Source of the DNA: Deltaproteobacteria bacterium
GTDB taxonomy: Bacteria > Desulfobacterota > Deferrimicrobia > Deferrimicrobiales > Deferrimicrobiaceae
Direction: 5' to 3'
Length of the DNA stretch: 64,000 nt
Assembly: GCA_021815305.1 (NCBI GenBank)
Contig: JAKAHC010000001.1
Coordinates: 558,001-622,000, forward strand
Positions within the stretch are counted from its first letter, which is position 1, and every line of letters starts with the position of its first letter. The notes under the pieces are model-generated. The model did not search any database, was not told where the DNA came from, and saw only the letters and a program-made list of their open reading frames with translations. The translations under genes and the position numbers were made by a program. Below, piece after piece: positions 37,994 to 46,531 of the stretch.

Positions 37994-39025
37994 ATGAAGG
38001 CAGCGTTTTTCCGAGAACACGGGGGACCCGAGAGGATCGAGTACGGGGAACTGCCGGAGCCGGTCCCGGGGCCCGGGCAGGTGCGGATGAAGGTCCGCGC
38101 CGGGGCGCTCAACCACCTGGACATCTTCGTCCGCAACGGCATCCCGGGGATCCCGCAGGCGCTCCCCCACGTGATGGGTTCCGACGGGGCGGGGGTGATC
38201 GAGTCGACGGGGCCGGGGGTGACCCGGGTGAAGCCGGGCGACGAGGTGGTCCTCAATCCCGGGATCCATTGCGGGGAGTGCGAGTTCTGCATGCGGGGGG
38301 AACATTCCCTCTGCGTCGCTTTCCGCCTCATCGGGGAGCACATCGCGGGCACATACGCAGAGTACGTGATCGCTCCCGCCGTCAACGCCTACCCCAAGCC
38401 GGCGGAGCTCACATGGGAAGAGGCGGCGGCGTTTCCCCTCACGTTCCTCACCGCGTGGCGGATGCTCGTGACCAAGGCGCGCGCCGTTCCCGGGGAGTCG
38501 CTGCTGATCATCGGCATCGGGGGAGGGGTCGCCGTGGCGGCCCTGCAGATCGCAAAACGCATCGGCCTGACCGTCTACGCCACCTCGGGGAGCCCCGCGA
38601 AGCTCGCCAGGGCGAAGGAGCTCGGCGCGGACGGCGTCATCGACCACGCGCAGACGGACTTCTCCAGGGAAATCCGGAGGCTCACGGGAAAGCGCGGCGT
38701 GGACATCGTGCTGGACTCCGTGGGAAAGGCGACCTGGAAGCGGTCGATCGCCTCCGCGGCGAAGGGAGGCCGCCTCCTCACGTGCGGCGCCACCACCGGC
38801 CCGGACCCCGAAACCGACCTGGGCCGCATCTTCTGGAACCAGCTGACCGTCTACGGATCGACGATGGGGACCCACGCCGAATTCGCGGGGATGCTCCCGA
38901 TCTTCCGGGACGGGAAGGTCAAGCCCGTGGTCGACGCGGTGTTCCCGCTGGCGGAGGCGAGGAGGGCGGTGGCGCGGCTGGAGGAAAAGGGGCAGTTCGG
39001 GAAGATCGTCCTGCGGGTCGATTGA
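37994..39025 (+). CDS. Zinc-type medium-chain alcohol dehydrogenase/reductase
   Basis: The 343-residue MDR enzyme begins MKAAFFREHGGPERIEYGEL. The structural-zinc region is present (GIHCGECEFCMRGEHSLC with four cysteines). MGSDGAGVIESTGPGVTRVK precedes a Rossmann domain with the glycine motif LLIIGIGGGVAVAALQIAK and VDIVLDSVGKATWKRSI. The usual first catalytic-zinc Cys is replaced by an NHLD element (GALNHLDIFV), so the fold is closer to quinone-reductase-like members. Substrate is unknown; NADPH- or NADH-dependent reduction or oxidation of an alcohol, enone or acyl-CoA is possible. GAGGAGG precedes the ATG. Confidence 0.85.
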   Translation: MKAAFFREHGGPERIEYGELPEPVPGPGQVRMKVRAGALNHLDIFVRNGIPGIPQALPHVMGSDGAGVIESTGPGVTRVKPGDEVVLNPGIHCGECEFCMRGEHSLCVAFRLIGEHIAGTYAEYVIAPAVNAYPKPAELTWEEAAAFPLTFLTAWRMLVTKARAVPGESLLIIGIGGGVAVAALQIAKRIGLTVYATSGSPAKLARAKELGADGVIDHAQTDFSREIRRLTGKRGVDIVLDSVGKATWKRSIASAAKGGRLLTCGATTGPDPETDLGRIFWNQLTVYGSTMGTHAEFAGMLPIFRDGKVKPVVDAVFPLAEARRAVARLEEKGQFGKIVLRVD

Positions 39026-39090
39026 CGGTACCGGACCCGTTTGGTACGTTGGCACGTATAGCGAGCCCGCACAACAAAGGAGGAGCCTCC

Positions 39091-39381
39091 ATGATCACCT
39101 TCGAGTACCGGTTCGACATCATCCCGGGCAAGGCCGCCGCCTACGAGAAATACGTCAAGGGGACGGGCAGGAACATCTGGGGCAAGTACCGGGGAGTGAA
39201 GGCCATCCGCAAGTACAAGAGCATGCTGGGCGGTTCTTCCCCGCAGCGCGTGGTCCAGGTGGACCTCGACTCGCTTGCCTCGCTCGAGAAGATCCTTTCG
39301 GATCCCGGTTTCCGGAGGGCCAAGGAGAAGTTCCACGGCCTGGTGAACAACGTCAGCGACTCGCTCCTCGTTTCCGTCTGA
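39091..39381 (+). CDS. Small dimeric alpha/beta-barrel (ABM-like) protein
   Basis: This 96-residue protein has the size and pattern of dimeric ferredoxin-like alpha/beta-barrel proteins: a first strand (ITFEYRFDIIPGKAAAYEKY), a helix, RVVQVDLDSLASLEKIL and a last helix with GFRRAKEKFHGLVNNVSD. Such proteins include heme-degrading monooxygenases and many orphans. Key heme or catalytic residues cannot be assigned, so function is unknown. A strong AAAGGAGGAG precedes the ATG, implying good expression. It follows the dehydrogenase gene by 65 bp. Confidence 0.75.
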   Translation: MITFEYRFDIIPGKAAAYEKYVKGTGRNIWGKYRGVKAIRKYKSMLGGSSPQRVVQVDLDSLASLEKILSDPGFRRAKEKFHGLVNNVSDSLLVSV

Positions 39382-39446
39382 CCCGCCTGGCGGGGGCGCT
39401 CCTCCCCTTCCTCCCGGGGCATCACCCGGAGAGCGTCCCCGCAGGC

Positions 39447-40274
39447 TCATTTCCTCTGCCGCAGGATCTCCCCGTAGATCTCCTTCCGGGAAAGGCCGGT
39501 GCGTCCCGCGATCTCCCTCGCGAGGTCGCGGGAAGAGCCCGCGACGCCCGACAGCGCCGCACGGACGATCTCCTCCACCGGCGGCCCGATCGTCTTCGAC
39601 GCGCCGGAGACCACGATGGTGATCTCTCCGAGAACGGTCTCCCGCGAGGCGATCTCCGCCGCAAGTTCCGCAAGCGTGCCCCGCAGGATCTCCTCGTGGA
39701 CCTTCGTCAGCTCCCGCACGATGCAGGCCCGGCGGTCACCGAACGCCTCCGAGGCGTCCGCGAGGAACGCCGACAGGCGCCTGGGCGACTCGTAGAAGAC
39801 CATCGTCCGCGTCTCGCGGTCGACCGCCCGGAGCGCCTTCCTCCGCTTCTCCTCCCGGTTCGGAAGGAATCCCTCGAACGTGAAGCGGTCGGTCGGGAGC
39901 CCCGAGACGACGAGTGCGGAGAGGAGCGCCGAGGGACCGGGCACCACCTCGATCGGGATGCCCTCCGCGATCGCATCCCTGACGATCTCGTACCCCGGGT
40001 CCGATATCGCCGGGGTCCCCGCGTCCGATACCAGCGCCACGCTCTCCCCTTCCCGGAGGCGCCTCAGGAGCCCGACCCCGGCGCGCGCCTTGTTGTGGTC
40101 GTGGAATGCCGTCATCGGCGTGCGGATCCCGTAGCGGGAAAGAAGCTTCACGGTGCGCCGGGTGTCCTCGCAGGCGATGACGGAGACCTCCTTGAGGACC
40201 CGGAGGGCGCGCAACGTGACGTCTTCCAGGTTCCCCAGCGGCGTGGCAACGACATGCAAGATACCGGCGCCCAT
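39447..40274 (-). CDS. rsmI: 16S rRNA (cytidine1402-2'-O)-methyltransferase RsmI
   Basis: The 275-residue SAM-dependent methyltransferase modifies C1402 in the ribosomal P site. Family signatures are LHVVATPLGNLEDVTLRAL, VIACEDTRRTVKLLSRYGI, FHDHNKARAG, ALVSDAGTPAISDPGYEIV and VVPGPSALLSALVVSGLP, then FYESPRRLSAFL and the C-terminal GEITIVVSGA. The last 60 residues form the small helical domain (LSRKEIYGEILRQRK). The gene lies 36 bp from the paaK stop on the same strand, downstream of the amino-acid block, and is likely read through from it. Confidence 0.96.
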   Translation of the reverse strand: MGAGILHVVATPLGNLEDVTLRALRVLKEVSVIACEDTRRTVKLLSRYGIRTPMTAFHDHNKARAGVGLLRRLREGESVALVSDAGTPAISDPGYEIVRDAIAEGIPIEVVPGPSALLSALVVSGLPTDRFTFEGFLPNREEKRRKALRAVDRETRTMVFYESPRRLSAFLADASEAFGDRRACIVRELTKVHEEILRGTLAELAAEIASRETVLGEITIVVSGASKTIGPPVEEIVRAALSGVAGSSRDLAREIAGRTGLSRKEIYGEILRQRK

Positions 40275-40310
40275 GTTCCCTCCCTCGCCCGGGGCGGTCC
40301 GGAGGTCCCC

Positions 40311-41609
40311 TTACAACTTCCTGCGATCGACGACCCGCTTCGCCTTCCCCTCGGAGCGGCCGAGGGTCTTTCGCTCCACGAGCCGGACGTCCACGGCGAT
40401 CCCCAGCTCCTGCGCCAGCCGCTTCTGGATCTTCTCCACCATCTCCTTCTGGCGCCGCATCTGGTCGAAGAAGATCGACTCCGCCGCCTCCACCATCACC
40501 GTCACCTCGTCCATCGCCCCCTTGCGGTCGACGACGATCTGGTAGTGCGGCTCCGTCCCCTCGAACTCGAAGAGGATGTGCTCGATCTGCGAGGGAAAGA
40601 CGTTGACGCCCTTGATGATCAGCATGTCGTCCGTCCGTCCGGAGACGCGGCCCATTCGCAGCCCCGTCCGCCCGCAACGGCAGGTTCCCGGCAGCAGGCG
40701 GGTCAGGTCCCGCGTCCGGTACCGGATCATCGGGAACGCCTCCTTGGTCAGGGTGGTGATCACCAGCTCGCCGGCCTCTCCGGGCGCCACCGGACGCAAC
40801 GTCTCCGGATCGACGACCTCGACCAGGAAGTGATCCTCGTGGATGTGCAGCCCCTGCCGCTCGAGGCACTCTCCCGACACCCCCGGCCCGAGAACCTCGG
40901 AGAGGCCGTAGTTGTCCGTGGCGACGATCCCCAGCTTTCCCTCGATCTCCTTCCGCATCGCGTCGGACCACGGCTCGGCGCCGAAGAGTCCGTACCGAAG
41001 GGAGAGGGCGGAGACCGGGATCCCCATCTCCCGCAGCGTGTCCGCCATCAGCAGGGCGTAGGACGGCGTGGAGACGATGGCCGTGGTCTTGAAGTCCTTC
41101 ATGATCTGTATCTGGCGCGCCGTGTTCCCGCTCGAAGCCGGGATCACGGACGCCCCGACCCGTTCCGCGCCGTAGTGCAGCCCGAAGGCGCCGGTGAAGA
41201 GGCCGTACCCGAAGGCGATCTGCACGACGTCGTCCTTGGTCACGCCTCCCGCGGTGAGCACGCGGGCGACGAGGTTGCTCCACGTCCTGATGTCGTTGCG
41301 GGTGTACCCCACCACGGTGGCAGCCCCCGTAGTGCCGGAGGAGGCGTGGATCCGCACCACCTCGCGCATCGGCACCGCGAAAAGCCCGTACGGGTAGTTT
41401 TCCCGGAGGTCCGCCTTCGTGGTGAAGGGGAGGCGCGCCAGGTCCGCGAGGGACCCGACGTCCTCCGGGGAGATCCCCATGGCGTCGAACTTCTTCCGGT
41501 AGAACGGAACGTGCTCGTACACGCGGTTGAGCGTCGACTGCAGCCGCTCGAGCTGGAGCTGCTCGAGATCCTCGCGGTCCAGGCATTCCTTTTCCGGTTC
41601 CCAGTACAT
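40311..41609 (-). CDS. paaK: Phenylacetate-CoA ligase, copy 1
   Basis: The 432-residue ANL-family ligase activates aryl-acetates to CoA thioesters with ATP. It begins [20 protein letters not shown] and has [16 protein letters not shown], the PaaK opening. The P-loop reads [14 protein letters not shown], where most relatives have [14 protein letters not shown], so the lysine is missing. [51 protein letters not shown] and the hinge region [20 protein letters not shown] match the family, and the late catalytic lysine region [16 protein letters not shown] is present. The ATG follows GGAGGGCGC. It is 16 bp downstream of livF, hence part of the transporter operon. Confidence 0.93.
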   Translation of the reverse strand: MYWEPEKECLDREDLEQLQLERLQSTLNRVYEHVPFYRKKFDAMGISPEDVGSLADLARLPFTTKADLRENYPYGLFAVPMREVVRIHASSGTTGAATVVGYTRNDIRTWSNLVARVLTAGGVTKDDVVQIAFGYGLFTGAFGLHYGAERVGASVIPASSGNTARQIQIMKDFKTTAIVSTPSYALLMADTLREMGIPVSALSLRYGLFGAEPWSDAMRKEIEGKLGIVATDNYGLSEVLGPGVSGECLERQGLHIHEDHFLVEVVDPETLRPVAPGEAGELVITTLTKEAFPMIRYRTRDLTRLLPGTCRCGRTGLRMGRVSGRTDDMLIIKGVNVFPSQIEHILFEFEGTEPHYQIVVDRKGAMDEVTVMVEAAESIFFDQMRRQKEMVEKIQKRLAQELGIAVDVRLVERKTLGRSEGKAKRVVDRRKL

Positions 41610-41625
41610 TGCGCCCTCCGATCCG

Positions 41626-42363
41626 TTACATCTTTTCTTCCGCGTCCAGATCCCGTCCGAGGTAGGCGCGTTGCACGTCGCGGTTCGAAAGCAGGTCTTC
41701 GGCGGTCCCTTCCATGATGATCCTGCCGGTTTCGAGGACGTACCCGCGGTCCGCGATGGCGAGCGCGGCCTTTGCGTTCTGCTCGACGAGCAGTACCGTG
41801 TTGCCCTCCTCGCGGAGTCTCGTGATGATCGAGAAGATGTCCTTGATGACCAGGGGGGCAAGCCCCATCGAAGGTTCGTCCATCATGATGAGCTTCGGGC
41901 GGGCCATGAGCGCCCTTGCGATGGCCAGCATCTGCTGCTCGCCCCCCGAAAGCGTTCCGGCGAGCTGCCGTTCTCGCTCCCTCAGGCGGGGGAAGATCGC
42001 GTAGATCCGCTCGATGTCGTCCCGGACCCCGTCCCCGTCCTTTTTCCGGAACCGCGGATAGGCCCCGAGGAGAATGTTTTCCCTGACGGTCATGGGACCG
42101 AAGAGCTGCCGTCCCTCGGGCACGAGCGAGCAGCCGCGGAAGACGATCTTCTCCGGCGGCAGGTTCCCGACGTCCCGCATGTCGAAGAGGATTTCGCCCG
42201 ACCGGACCCGGATCAGTCCCGAAACCGTCCTGAGAAGACTGGTCTTCCCGGCGCCGTTCGCGCCGATGATCGTGACGATCTCGCCGGCCCCGATGTGCAT
42301 CGTGACCTTCTTCAGCACCTTCAGCCTGCCGTAGCCCGATTCGAGGTTCTTGATCCTCAGCAT
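41626..42363 (-). CDS. livF: Branched-chain amino acid ABC transporter ATPase LivF
   Basis: The 245-residue ATP-binding protein is one of the two ATPases of the LIV system. Walker A is [12 protein letters not shown], the Q-loop area [17 protein letters not shown] is typical of LivF, the signature is [16 protein letters not shown], Walker B is [13 protein letters not shown] and the switch is [18 protein letters not shown]. It lies 43 bp downstream of livG and 16 bp upstream of paaK. LIV systems also carry phenylalanine and related aromatic acids, which would suit the neighbouring genes. Confidence 0.96.
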   Translation of the reverse strand: MLRIKNLESGYGRLKVLKKVTMHIGAGEIVTIIGANGAGKTSLLRTVSGLIRVRSGEILFDMRDVGNLPPEKIVFRGCSLVPEGRQLFGPMTVRENILLGAYPRFRKKDGDGVRDDIERIYAIFPRLRERERQLAGTLSGGEQQMLAIARALMARPKLIMMDEPSMGLAPLVIKDIFSIITRLREEGNTVLLVEQNAKAALAIADRGYVLETGRIIMEGTAEDLLSNRDVQRAYLGRDLDAEEKM

Positions 42364-42406
42364 GCGTTCCCCGAAGGCCCGGAACGCCGCGACGCCGTCG
42401 CCGCCC

Positions 42407-43168
42407 TCACTGGTCGTCCCCCAGGTACACGCGGATCACCTCCCGGTTCTTCTGGATGGAGAGGGGCCGGTCCTCGGCGATCTTCTTCCCGTAGCTCAGC
42501 ACGACGACCTCGTCCGAAATCTTCATGACGAGCGACATGTCATGCTCCACGAGCAGGACGGTCACCCCCATGCCGCGGATCTTCTCGATCAGCTTCCCCA
42601 TTTCTCCGGTTTCCCGCATGTTCAGGCCGGCGGCGGGTTCGTCCAGCAGGAGGAGGCGGGGCTCGCAGGCGAGCGCCCTGCCGATCTCGACGATGCGTTG
42701 CCGCCCGTAGGGAAGGCTGGTCGCCTCCGACAGGGCGAAGGCCCCGATGCCGAGCAGTTCCAGGATCTCGAGGCTTTTCTCCCGGATGCGCCGCTCCTCC
42801 TTCCACGTGAAGGGGAGATTCAGCATCCCGGCGAGGAACCCCGACCGGCTGTGGACATGGCGGCCGACCATGACGTTTTCGAGGACCGTCATCCCGGGAA
42901 AGAGCCGGATGTGCTGGAACGTCCGCACCATCCCCCGGGATGCGATCCGGCAGGACGACAGTTTCCGGATCTCCTCCCCGCCGAAAACGATCTCGCCGCT
43001 GTCGGGTTGCAGGAACCCGGAGATCAGGTTGAAGAGCGTCGTCTTGCCCGCGCCGTTCGGACCGATCAGCGCCTTGATCGATCCCCCGGCGACATCGAAG
43101 GAAAGATCGCTGACGGCCTGGAGCCCGCCGAAGCGCTTGCTGACCTCACGCACCGACAGGAGCGTCAC
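42407..43168 (-). CDS. livG: Branched-chain amino acid ABC transporter ATPase LivG
   Basis: The 253-residue ATPase shows Walker A GPNGAGKTTLFNLISGF, GMVRTFQHIRLFPGMTVLEN (a LivG hallmark), the signature form SLPYGRQRIVEIGRALA, Walker B LLLLDEPAAGLNMRE and the switch VEHDMSLVMKISD. The C terminus KNREVIRVYLGDD is also typical. The GTG start at 43168 overlaps the livM stop by 4 bp (GTGA) behind GAGGGATC, so translation is coupled to the permease. Confidence 0.96.
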   Translation of the reverse strand: MTLLSVREVSKRFGGLQAVSDLSFDVAGGSIKALIGPNGAGKTTLFNLISGFLQPDSGEIVFGGEEIRKLSSCRIASRGMVRTFQHIRLFPGMTVLENVMVGRHVHSRSGFLAGMLNLPFTWKEERRIREKSLEILELLGIGAFALSEATSLPYGRQRIVEIGRALACEPRLLLLDEPAAGLNMRETGEMGKLIEKIRGMGVTVLLVEHDMSLVMKISDEVVVLSYGKKIAEDRPLSIQKNREVIRVYLGDDQ

Positions 43169-44241
43169 GATCCCTCTTCCCCGGCGGCGTTCCGCGAAAA
43201 CATTCGCCCCAGGTCGGCCAGGATATGGCGCCGCAGCAGCCCGTCGGGGGCGAACAGCATGATCAGCAGGAGGATGATGCCGAAGACCGCGTCGTCGAAG
43301 GTTCCGAAATACCCGCGGAGCGAGAGGTAGTTGAGGACCAGGCTCATCATGAGAGCGCCCCAGAGGTTGGCCATGCCTCCGGCCGCGACGATCGCGACGT
43401 ACCGCACCGACTTCATCACCGACGCCTCCGACGGGCCGATGCCTCCGTTGTAGTGCGTGAGCAGAACCCCGGCCAGCGAAGCGAAGACCGCGCTCAGCAC
43501 GAACGTGTGCAGCTTGTAACGGGCCGTCGGGATCCCCACGGCGCTTGCCGCATCCTCGGCGCCGTGCACGGCCGCCAGCGCCCTTCCCACCCGGGAATGG
43601 ACCAGGTTGAGAAGGAACACCATCCCCAGGATCACCAGGCCCCACGCCATGTAATAGTTGGATACCCGCAGGGAGGAGTCCCCGGAGATGGCCAGGCCGG
43701 GAAACAGGGGGAACCCGGGGACATCGGAGATCCCGTCCGCCGCGCCGAGGGATTCGGTCCCCAGCACGATGCGGAGGATGATGATGCCGAACCCGAGGGT
43801 CGCCATGGCCAGATAGTGGCCCCTGAGCTTCAGGACCGGGCCTCCCACAAGGTAGGCGATGACGACCGTCAGGAGGATCGCGACCACGCAGGCCGGCCAC
43901 GGGTGAACCGTAAGGAGGGTTCCGCCGTACAGGCCGGGGCGGAAGACGAGCACCCCCGACTTCGAAAGGAGGGAGACCAGGGCGCTTCCCTTGTGAGGCG
44001 TCAGGTCACAGGTCGTCAGGAACGCCGACACGTACCCTCCGATGGCGAAGAACCCGGCGTGGCCCAGCGAGATCTGCCCCGCGTACCCGATGAGCATGCA
44101 CAGCCCGATGGTGAGCAGCGAATAGTAGGCGGTCATGGTCAGCTGGGTGAGGTAGTAGCCGGCGCCGGCGAAAAGGGTCGCCAGTTGTATCGCGACGAGG
44201 AAGAGGGCGAAGGCGAAGACCGCGGAATATCTGCGCACCAT
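43165..44241 (-). CDS. livM: Branched-chain amino acid ABC transporter permease LivM
   Basis: The 358-residue permease has about ten membrane helices. LCMLIGYAGQISLGHAGFFA is the conserved LivM block, followed by LVGGPVLKLRGHYLAMATL and VGRALAAVHGAEDAASAVGI, the EAA loop for ATPase contact. FGIILLLIMLFAPDGLLRRH closes the protein. Start and stop signals are tightly packed: the ATG at 44241 shares one base with the livH stop (TGATG), and the stop overlaps livG by 4 bp. Confidence 0.95.
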   Translation of the reverse strand: MVRRYSAVFAFALFLVAIQLATLFAGAGYYLTQLTMTAYYSLLTIGLCMLIGYAGQISLGHAGFFAIGGYVSAFLTTCDLTPHKGSALVSLLSKSGVLVFRPGLYGGTLLTVHPWPACVVAILLTVVIAYLVGGPVLKLRGHYLAMATLGFGIIILRIVLGTESLGAADGISDVPGFPLFPGLAISGDSSLRVSNYYMAWGLVILGMVFLLNLVHSRVGRALAAVHGAEDAASAVGIPTARYKLHTFVLSAVFASLAGVLLTHYNGGIGPSEASVMKSVRYVAIVAAGGMANLWGALMMSLVLNYLSLRGYFGTFDDAVFGIILLLIMLFAPDGLLRRHILADLGRMFSRNAAGEEGS

Positions 44242-45125
44242 CAGAAATCCTTGAGACGGGCGGCCTCGGCGCTCCCGAAAATGCCGCTCGGCCTCACGAA
44301 CAGGATGAGGAGGAGGATGGAGATGGCGATGACCTCCTTGTAGGCGGCGGGCAGGACCCAGATGCTGAAGGACTCGAGGATCCCAAGGATCATGCCGGCG
44401 CCGACGGCGGCCGTGCTGTTCCCGAGGCCTCCGAGGATGGCGACGGTGAAGCCCTTGATGGCGAGCGGCGTTCCGCTGTCGTACTGGACATAGGTGATCG
44501 GGCAGATGATGCAGCCCCCAAGGGCGCCGATCGCCGCGCTGATCATGAACGAGAGCGTGACCATGTTGCCCGCGTTGATGCCGCAGAGGCGGGCGGCGTC
44601 GCGGTTGGCCGAGCAGGCGCGCATCTGCCTTCCCAGCATCGTCAGGTTGAAGAACGCGCCAAGGGCCGCGACCACGAAGACCCCGATGCCGATCACCCAG
44701 AGGATCTGGGGCGAGACGTACACGCCGCCCCACTGGAACGAGGTCATGGAGGAACCCGTGAAATAGGGAAGAGACCTGACGCTTTCTCCCCAGATGTGCA
44801 GGGCGGTTTCCCGGATCAGGATCGACAACGCGATGGTGATGACGATCATCCGGAGCACCGAGGGCCTGCGGAGCCAGCGGATGAACGCGATCTCGATGAT
44901 CGCGCCGACGATCGTCGTCAGGACGACCGCGCCCAGGATGGCGGCCGGCAGGGGCATGAAACGATGCAGCGTGACGGCGGTCATTCCGCCGAGCATGACG
45001 AACTCGCCCTGCGCGAAATTGATGATGCCGGTCGCGTTGTAGATGATGTTGAACCCGATGGCGACGATCGCGTAGATCGTCCCGTACGTGATGCCCGCCA
45101 CGAGGTACTGAAAGAAGAATTCCAG
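44241..45125 (-). CDS. livH: Branched-chain amino acid ABC transporter permease LivH
   Basis: About 294 residues from a proposed CTG at 45125. The protein reads EFFFQYLVAGITYGTIYAIV, the usual LivH N terminus, then NIIYNATGIINFAQGEFVML, the LivH hallmark, and IKGFTVAILGGLGNSTAAVG with FVRPSGIFGS at the end. No ATG, GTG or TTG exists at the expected place. The CTG lies 8 nt after AAGGA. A GTG at 45194 is the only canonical choice; it would add 23 residues that do not look like a permease and that are encoded by a long hairpin. The start is therefore uncertain while the family is sure. Confidence 0.92.
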   Translation of the reverse strand: MEFFFQYLVAGITYGTIYAIVAIGFNIIYNATGIINFAQGEFVMLGGMTAVTLHRFMPLPAAILGAVVLTTIVGAIIEIAFIRWLRRPSVLRMIVITIALSILIRETALHIWGESVRSLPYFTGSSMTSFQWGGVYVSPQILWVIGIGVFVVAALGAFFNLTMLGRQMRACSANRDAARLCGINAGNMVTLSFMISAAIGALGGCIICPITYVQYDSGTPLAIKGFTVAILGGLGNSTAAVGAGMILGILESFSIWVLPAAYKEVIAISILLLILFVRPSGIFGSAEAARLKDF

Positions 45126-45149
45126 GTCCTTTGTCCTTTCCTCATGAAG

Positions 45150-45188
45150 CGATCGGGAGCACGCGCTCCGGGCGCATGCCCCCGATCG
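45150..45188 (-). promoter_or_regulatory. 17-bp hairpin between livK and livH
   Basis: The arms 45150-45166 and 45172-45188 pair over 17 bp on the minus strand with a 5-base loop; two positions are G-U pairs in the RNA. No T-run follows, so it is not a classical terminator. In binding-protein-dependent transporter operons such hairpins protect the upstream message of the binding protein from 3' decay and lower expression of the permease genes. Confidence 0.7.
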
Positions 45189-45206
45189 AAGCACCGGCGT
45201 TTCCGC

Positions 45207-46358
45207 TTATTTCTTCAGGAGGGCGAATTTCCCGTTCTTGACCGTCAGCATCTCGAAGGCGTCGACGTTGAGGCCGTTGTGGTCCGTGGGCGAGAAGTTG
45301 AAGATTCCGCCGGTCCCGACGAAGCCCTTGAGGTGCTCGATGGCCGTGCGGACCGCCTCCTTGTCCGTGCTCTTCGCCTGTCCGATCGCCTTCAGGAGGA
45401 TGGTGTAGGCGTCGTAGGCGTGGCCGCCGAAGGTGCTGCACTCCTCCCCCGAGCAAAACGACATGTAATTCTTCTTGTACCGGATAAGCAACTCCCTCTG
45501 GGGGTTGCTCTTCGGAAGCACGTCGGCGACCAGGAGCCGGCCTGCCGGGAACATCACCCCTTCCGCCGCCGCGCCCGCGGCCTGGACGTACTTGATGTTC
45601 CCGAACCCGTGGCTCTGGAAGATGGGAACCTTGATGCCGATCTGGCGCGCGTTCTTGATCACGATCGCCTGCGCGGGCACGACCGACCAGTTGATGATCG
45701 CCTGGACGTCGGCGGCCTTGATCTTGGTCACCTCGGCCGTCAGGTCGCTCGCCTTGGCGTCGTACACCTCGTTTGCGGCGATCGTGATGCCGTACTGCGG
45801 AGCGAGCTTCTCGATCTGCCCCTTCCCGGCGTTCCCGAAGCCGTCGTTGCCGGAAAGGACGCCGATCCTGGAGATCTTCATCCTCTTCATCTCCTGGAAG
45901 ATCTTGATGACCGCGTCACTGTCCTTCTGGGGCGTCTTGAACACCCACTTCGCCACGGGGTTGACGATCTCCTCGGCCGCGGCGCAGGACAGCAGGATGG
46001 TCTTCCCCTGCTCGGCGATGCCCTTGATCTTCATCGTCTCGCCGCTCGTCGAGGGGCCGATGATCGCGAACACCTTGTCTTCCTCGATCAACTGCTTGGC
46101 GAAGGAAACGGCCTTCTCCGGGCTGGCGCCGGAATCCTTGATGATCAGATCGATCTTGCGCCCGAGGACGCCGCCCTTCCTGTTCGTCTCCGCCACGAGC
46201 ATCTCGAGGGTCTTCGCCTCGGGCGCCCCGAGGAACGACGCCGGGCCGGTCACCGCGAAGATCGCCCCGATCCGGATCGGCTCCGCGGCCCGGGCGAACG
46301 CCCCGGAAATCAGGGACGCGATCAGGGCCCCCAGCACCACACCGATGTACTTCCTCAT
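45207..46358 (-). CDS. livK: Branched-chain amino acid binding protein LivK-like
   Basis: The 383-residue periplasmic receptor has a clear Sec signal peptide (KYIGVVLGALIASLISGAFA, cleaved after ARA). The mature protein starts EPIRIGAIFAVTGPASFLGA and continues VLGRKIDLIIKDSGASPEKA and VFAIIGPSTSGETMKIKGIA, then FGGHAYDAYTILLKAI, all typical of type-I periplasmic binding proteins of the Leu/Ile/Val class. It would deliver branched-chain or aromatic amino acids to LivHMGF. The ATG at 46358 has GGAGGAAAAG upstream. It is first in the operon, as usual. Confidence 0.94.
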   Translation of the reverse strand: MRKYIGVVLGALIASLISGAFARAAEPIRIGAIFAVTGPASFLGAPEAKTLEMLVAETNRKGGVLGRKIDLIIKDSGASPEKAVSFAKQLIEEDKVFAIIGPSTSGETMKIKGIAEQGKTILLSCAAAEEIVNPVAKWVFKTPQKDSDAVIKIFQEMKRMKISRIGVLSGNDGFGNAGKGQIEKLAPQYGITIAANEVYDAKASDLTAEVTKIKAADVQAIINWSVVPAQAIVIKNARQIGIKVPIFQSHGFGNIKYVQAAGAAAEGVMFPAGRLLVADVLPKSNPQRELLIRYKKNYMSFCSGEECSTFGGHAYDAYTILLKAIGQAKSTDKEAVRTAIEHLKGFVGTGGIFNFSPTDHNGLNVDAFEMLTVKNGKFALLKK

Positions 46359-46386
46359 CTTTTCCTCCTTGCGTTCGTAGTCATGA

Positions 46387-46405
46387 CTCCCGATCGAAAC
46401 GGGAG
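46387..46405. other. Hairpin in the livK leader
   Basis: CTCCCG and CGGGAG (46387-46392 and 46400-46405) enclose a 7-base loop in the 5' leader of livK. The surrounding bases resemble the livK-livH hairpin (CGATC next to GGGAG). Role unknown. Confidence 0.35.
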
Positions 46406-46519
46406 ATGCCGGCTCCCGCATCGGGGAACCCTCCGGAAACAAGTCTTAAAGCATATCCGCTCGCAGGACCGATTTGAAGGAGAAAGGTCGCTGTTCCGAC
46501 AATTCTACCAAAACCCTGT

Positions 46520-46525
46520 TATATT
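46520..46525 (+). promoter_or_regulatory. Extended -10 placing the transcript start at the MFS ATG
   Basis: TATATT is preceded by TGT, giving an extended -10 (TGnTATATT), and lies 6 bp before the ATG at 46532. No Shine-Dalgarno is visible. If used, the message would start at the ATG itself. The -35 region is weak. Confidence 0.45.
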
Positions 46526-46531
46526 CCCTTA

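Noticed and set aside
39041-39062. TTGGCACG as a sigma54 promoter before the small alpha/beta-barrel gene
   Set aside because: The -24 half looks right but there is no TTGC at -12.
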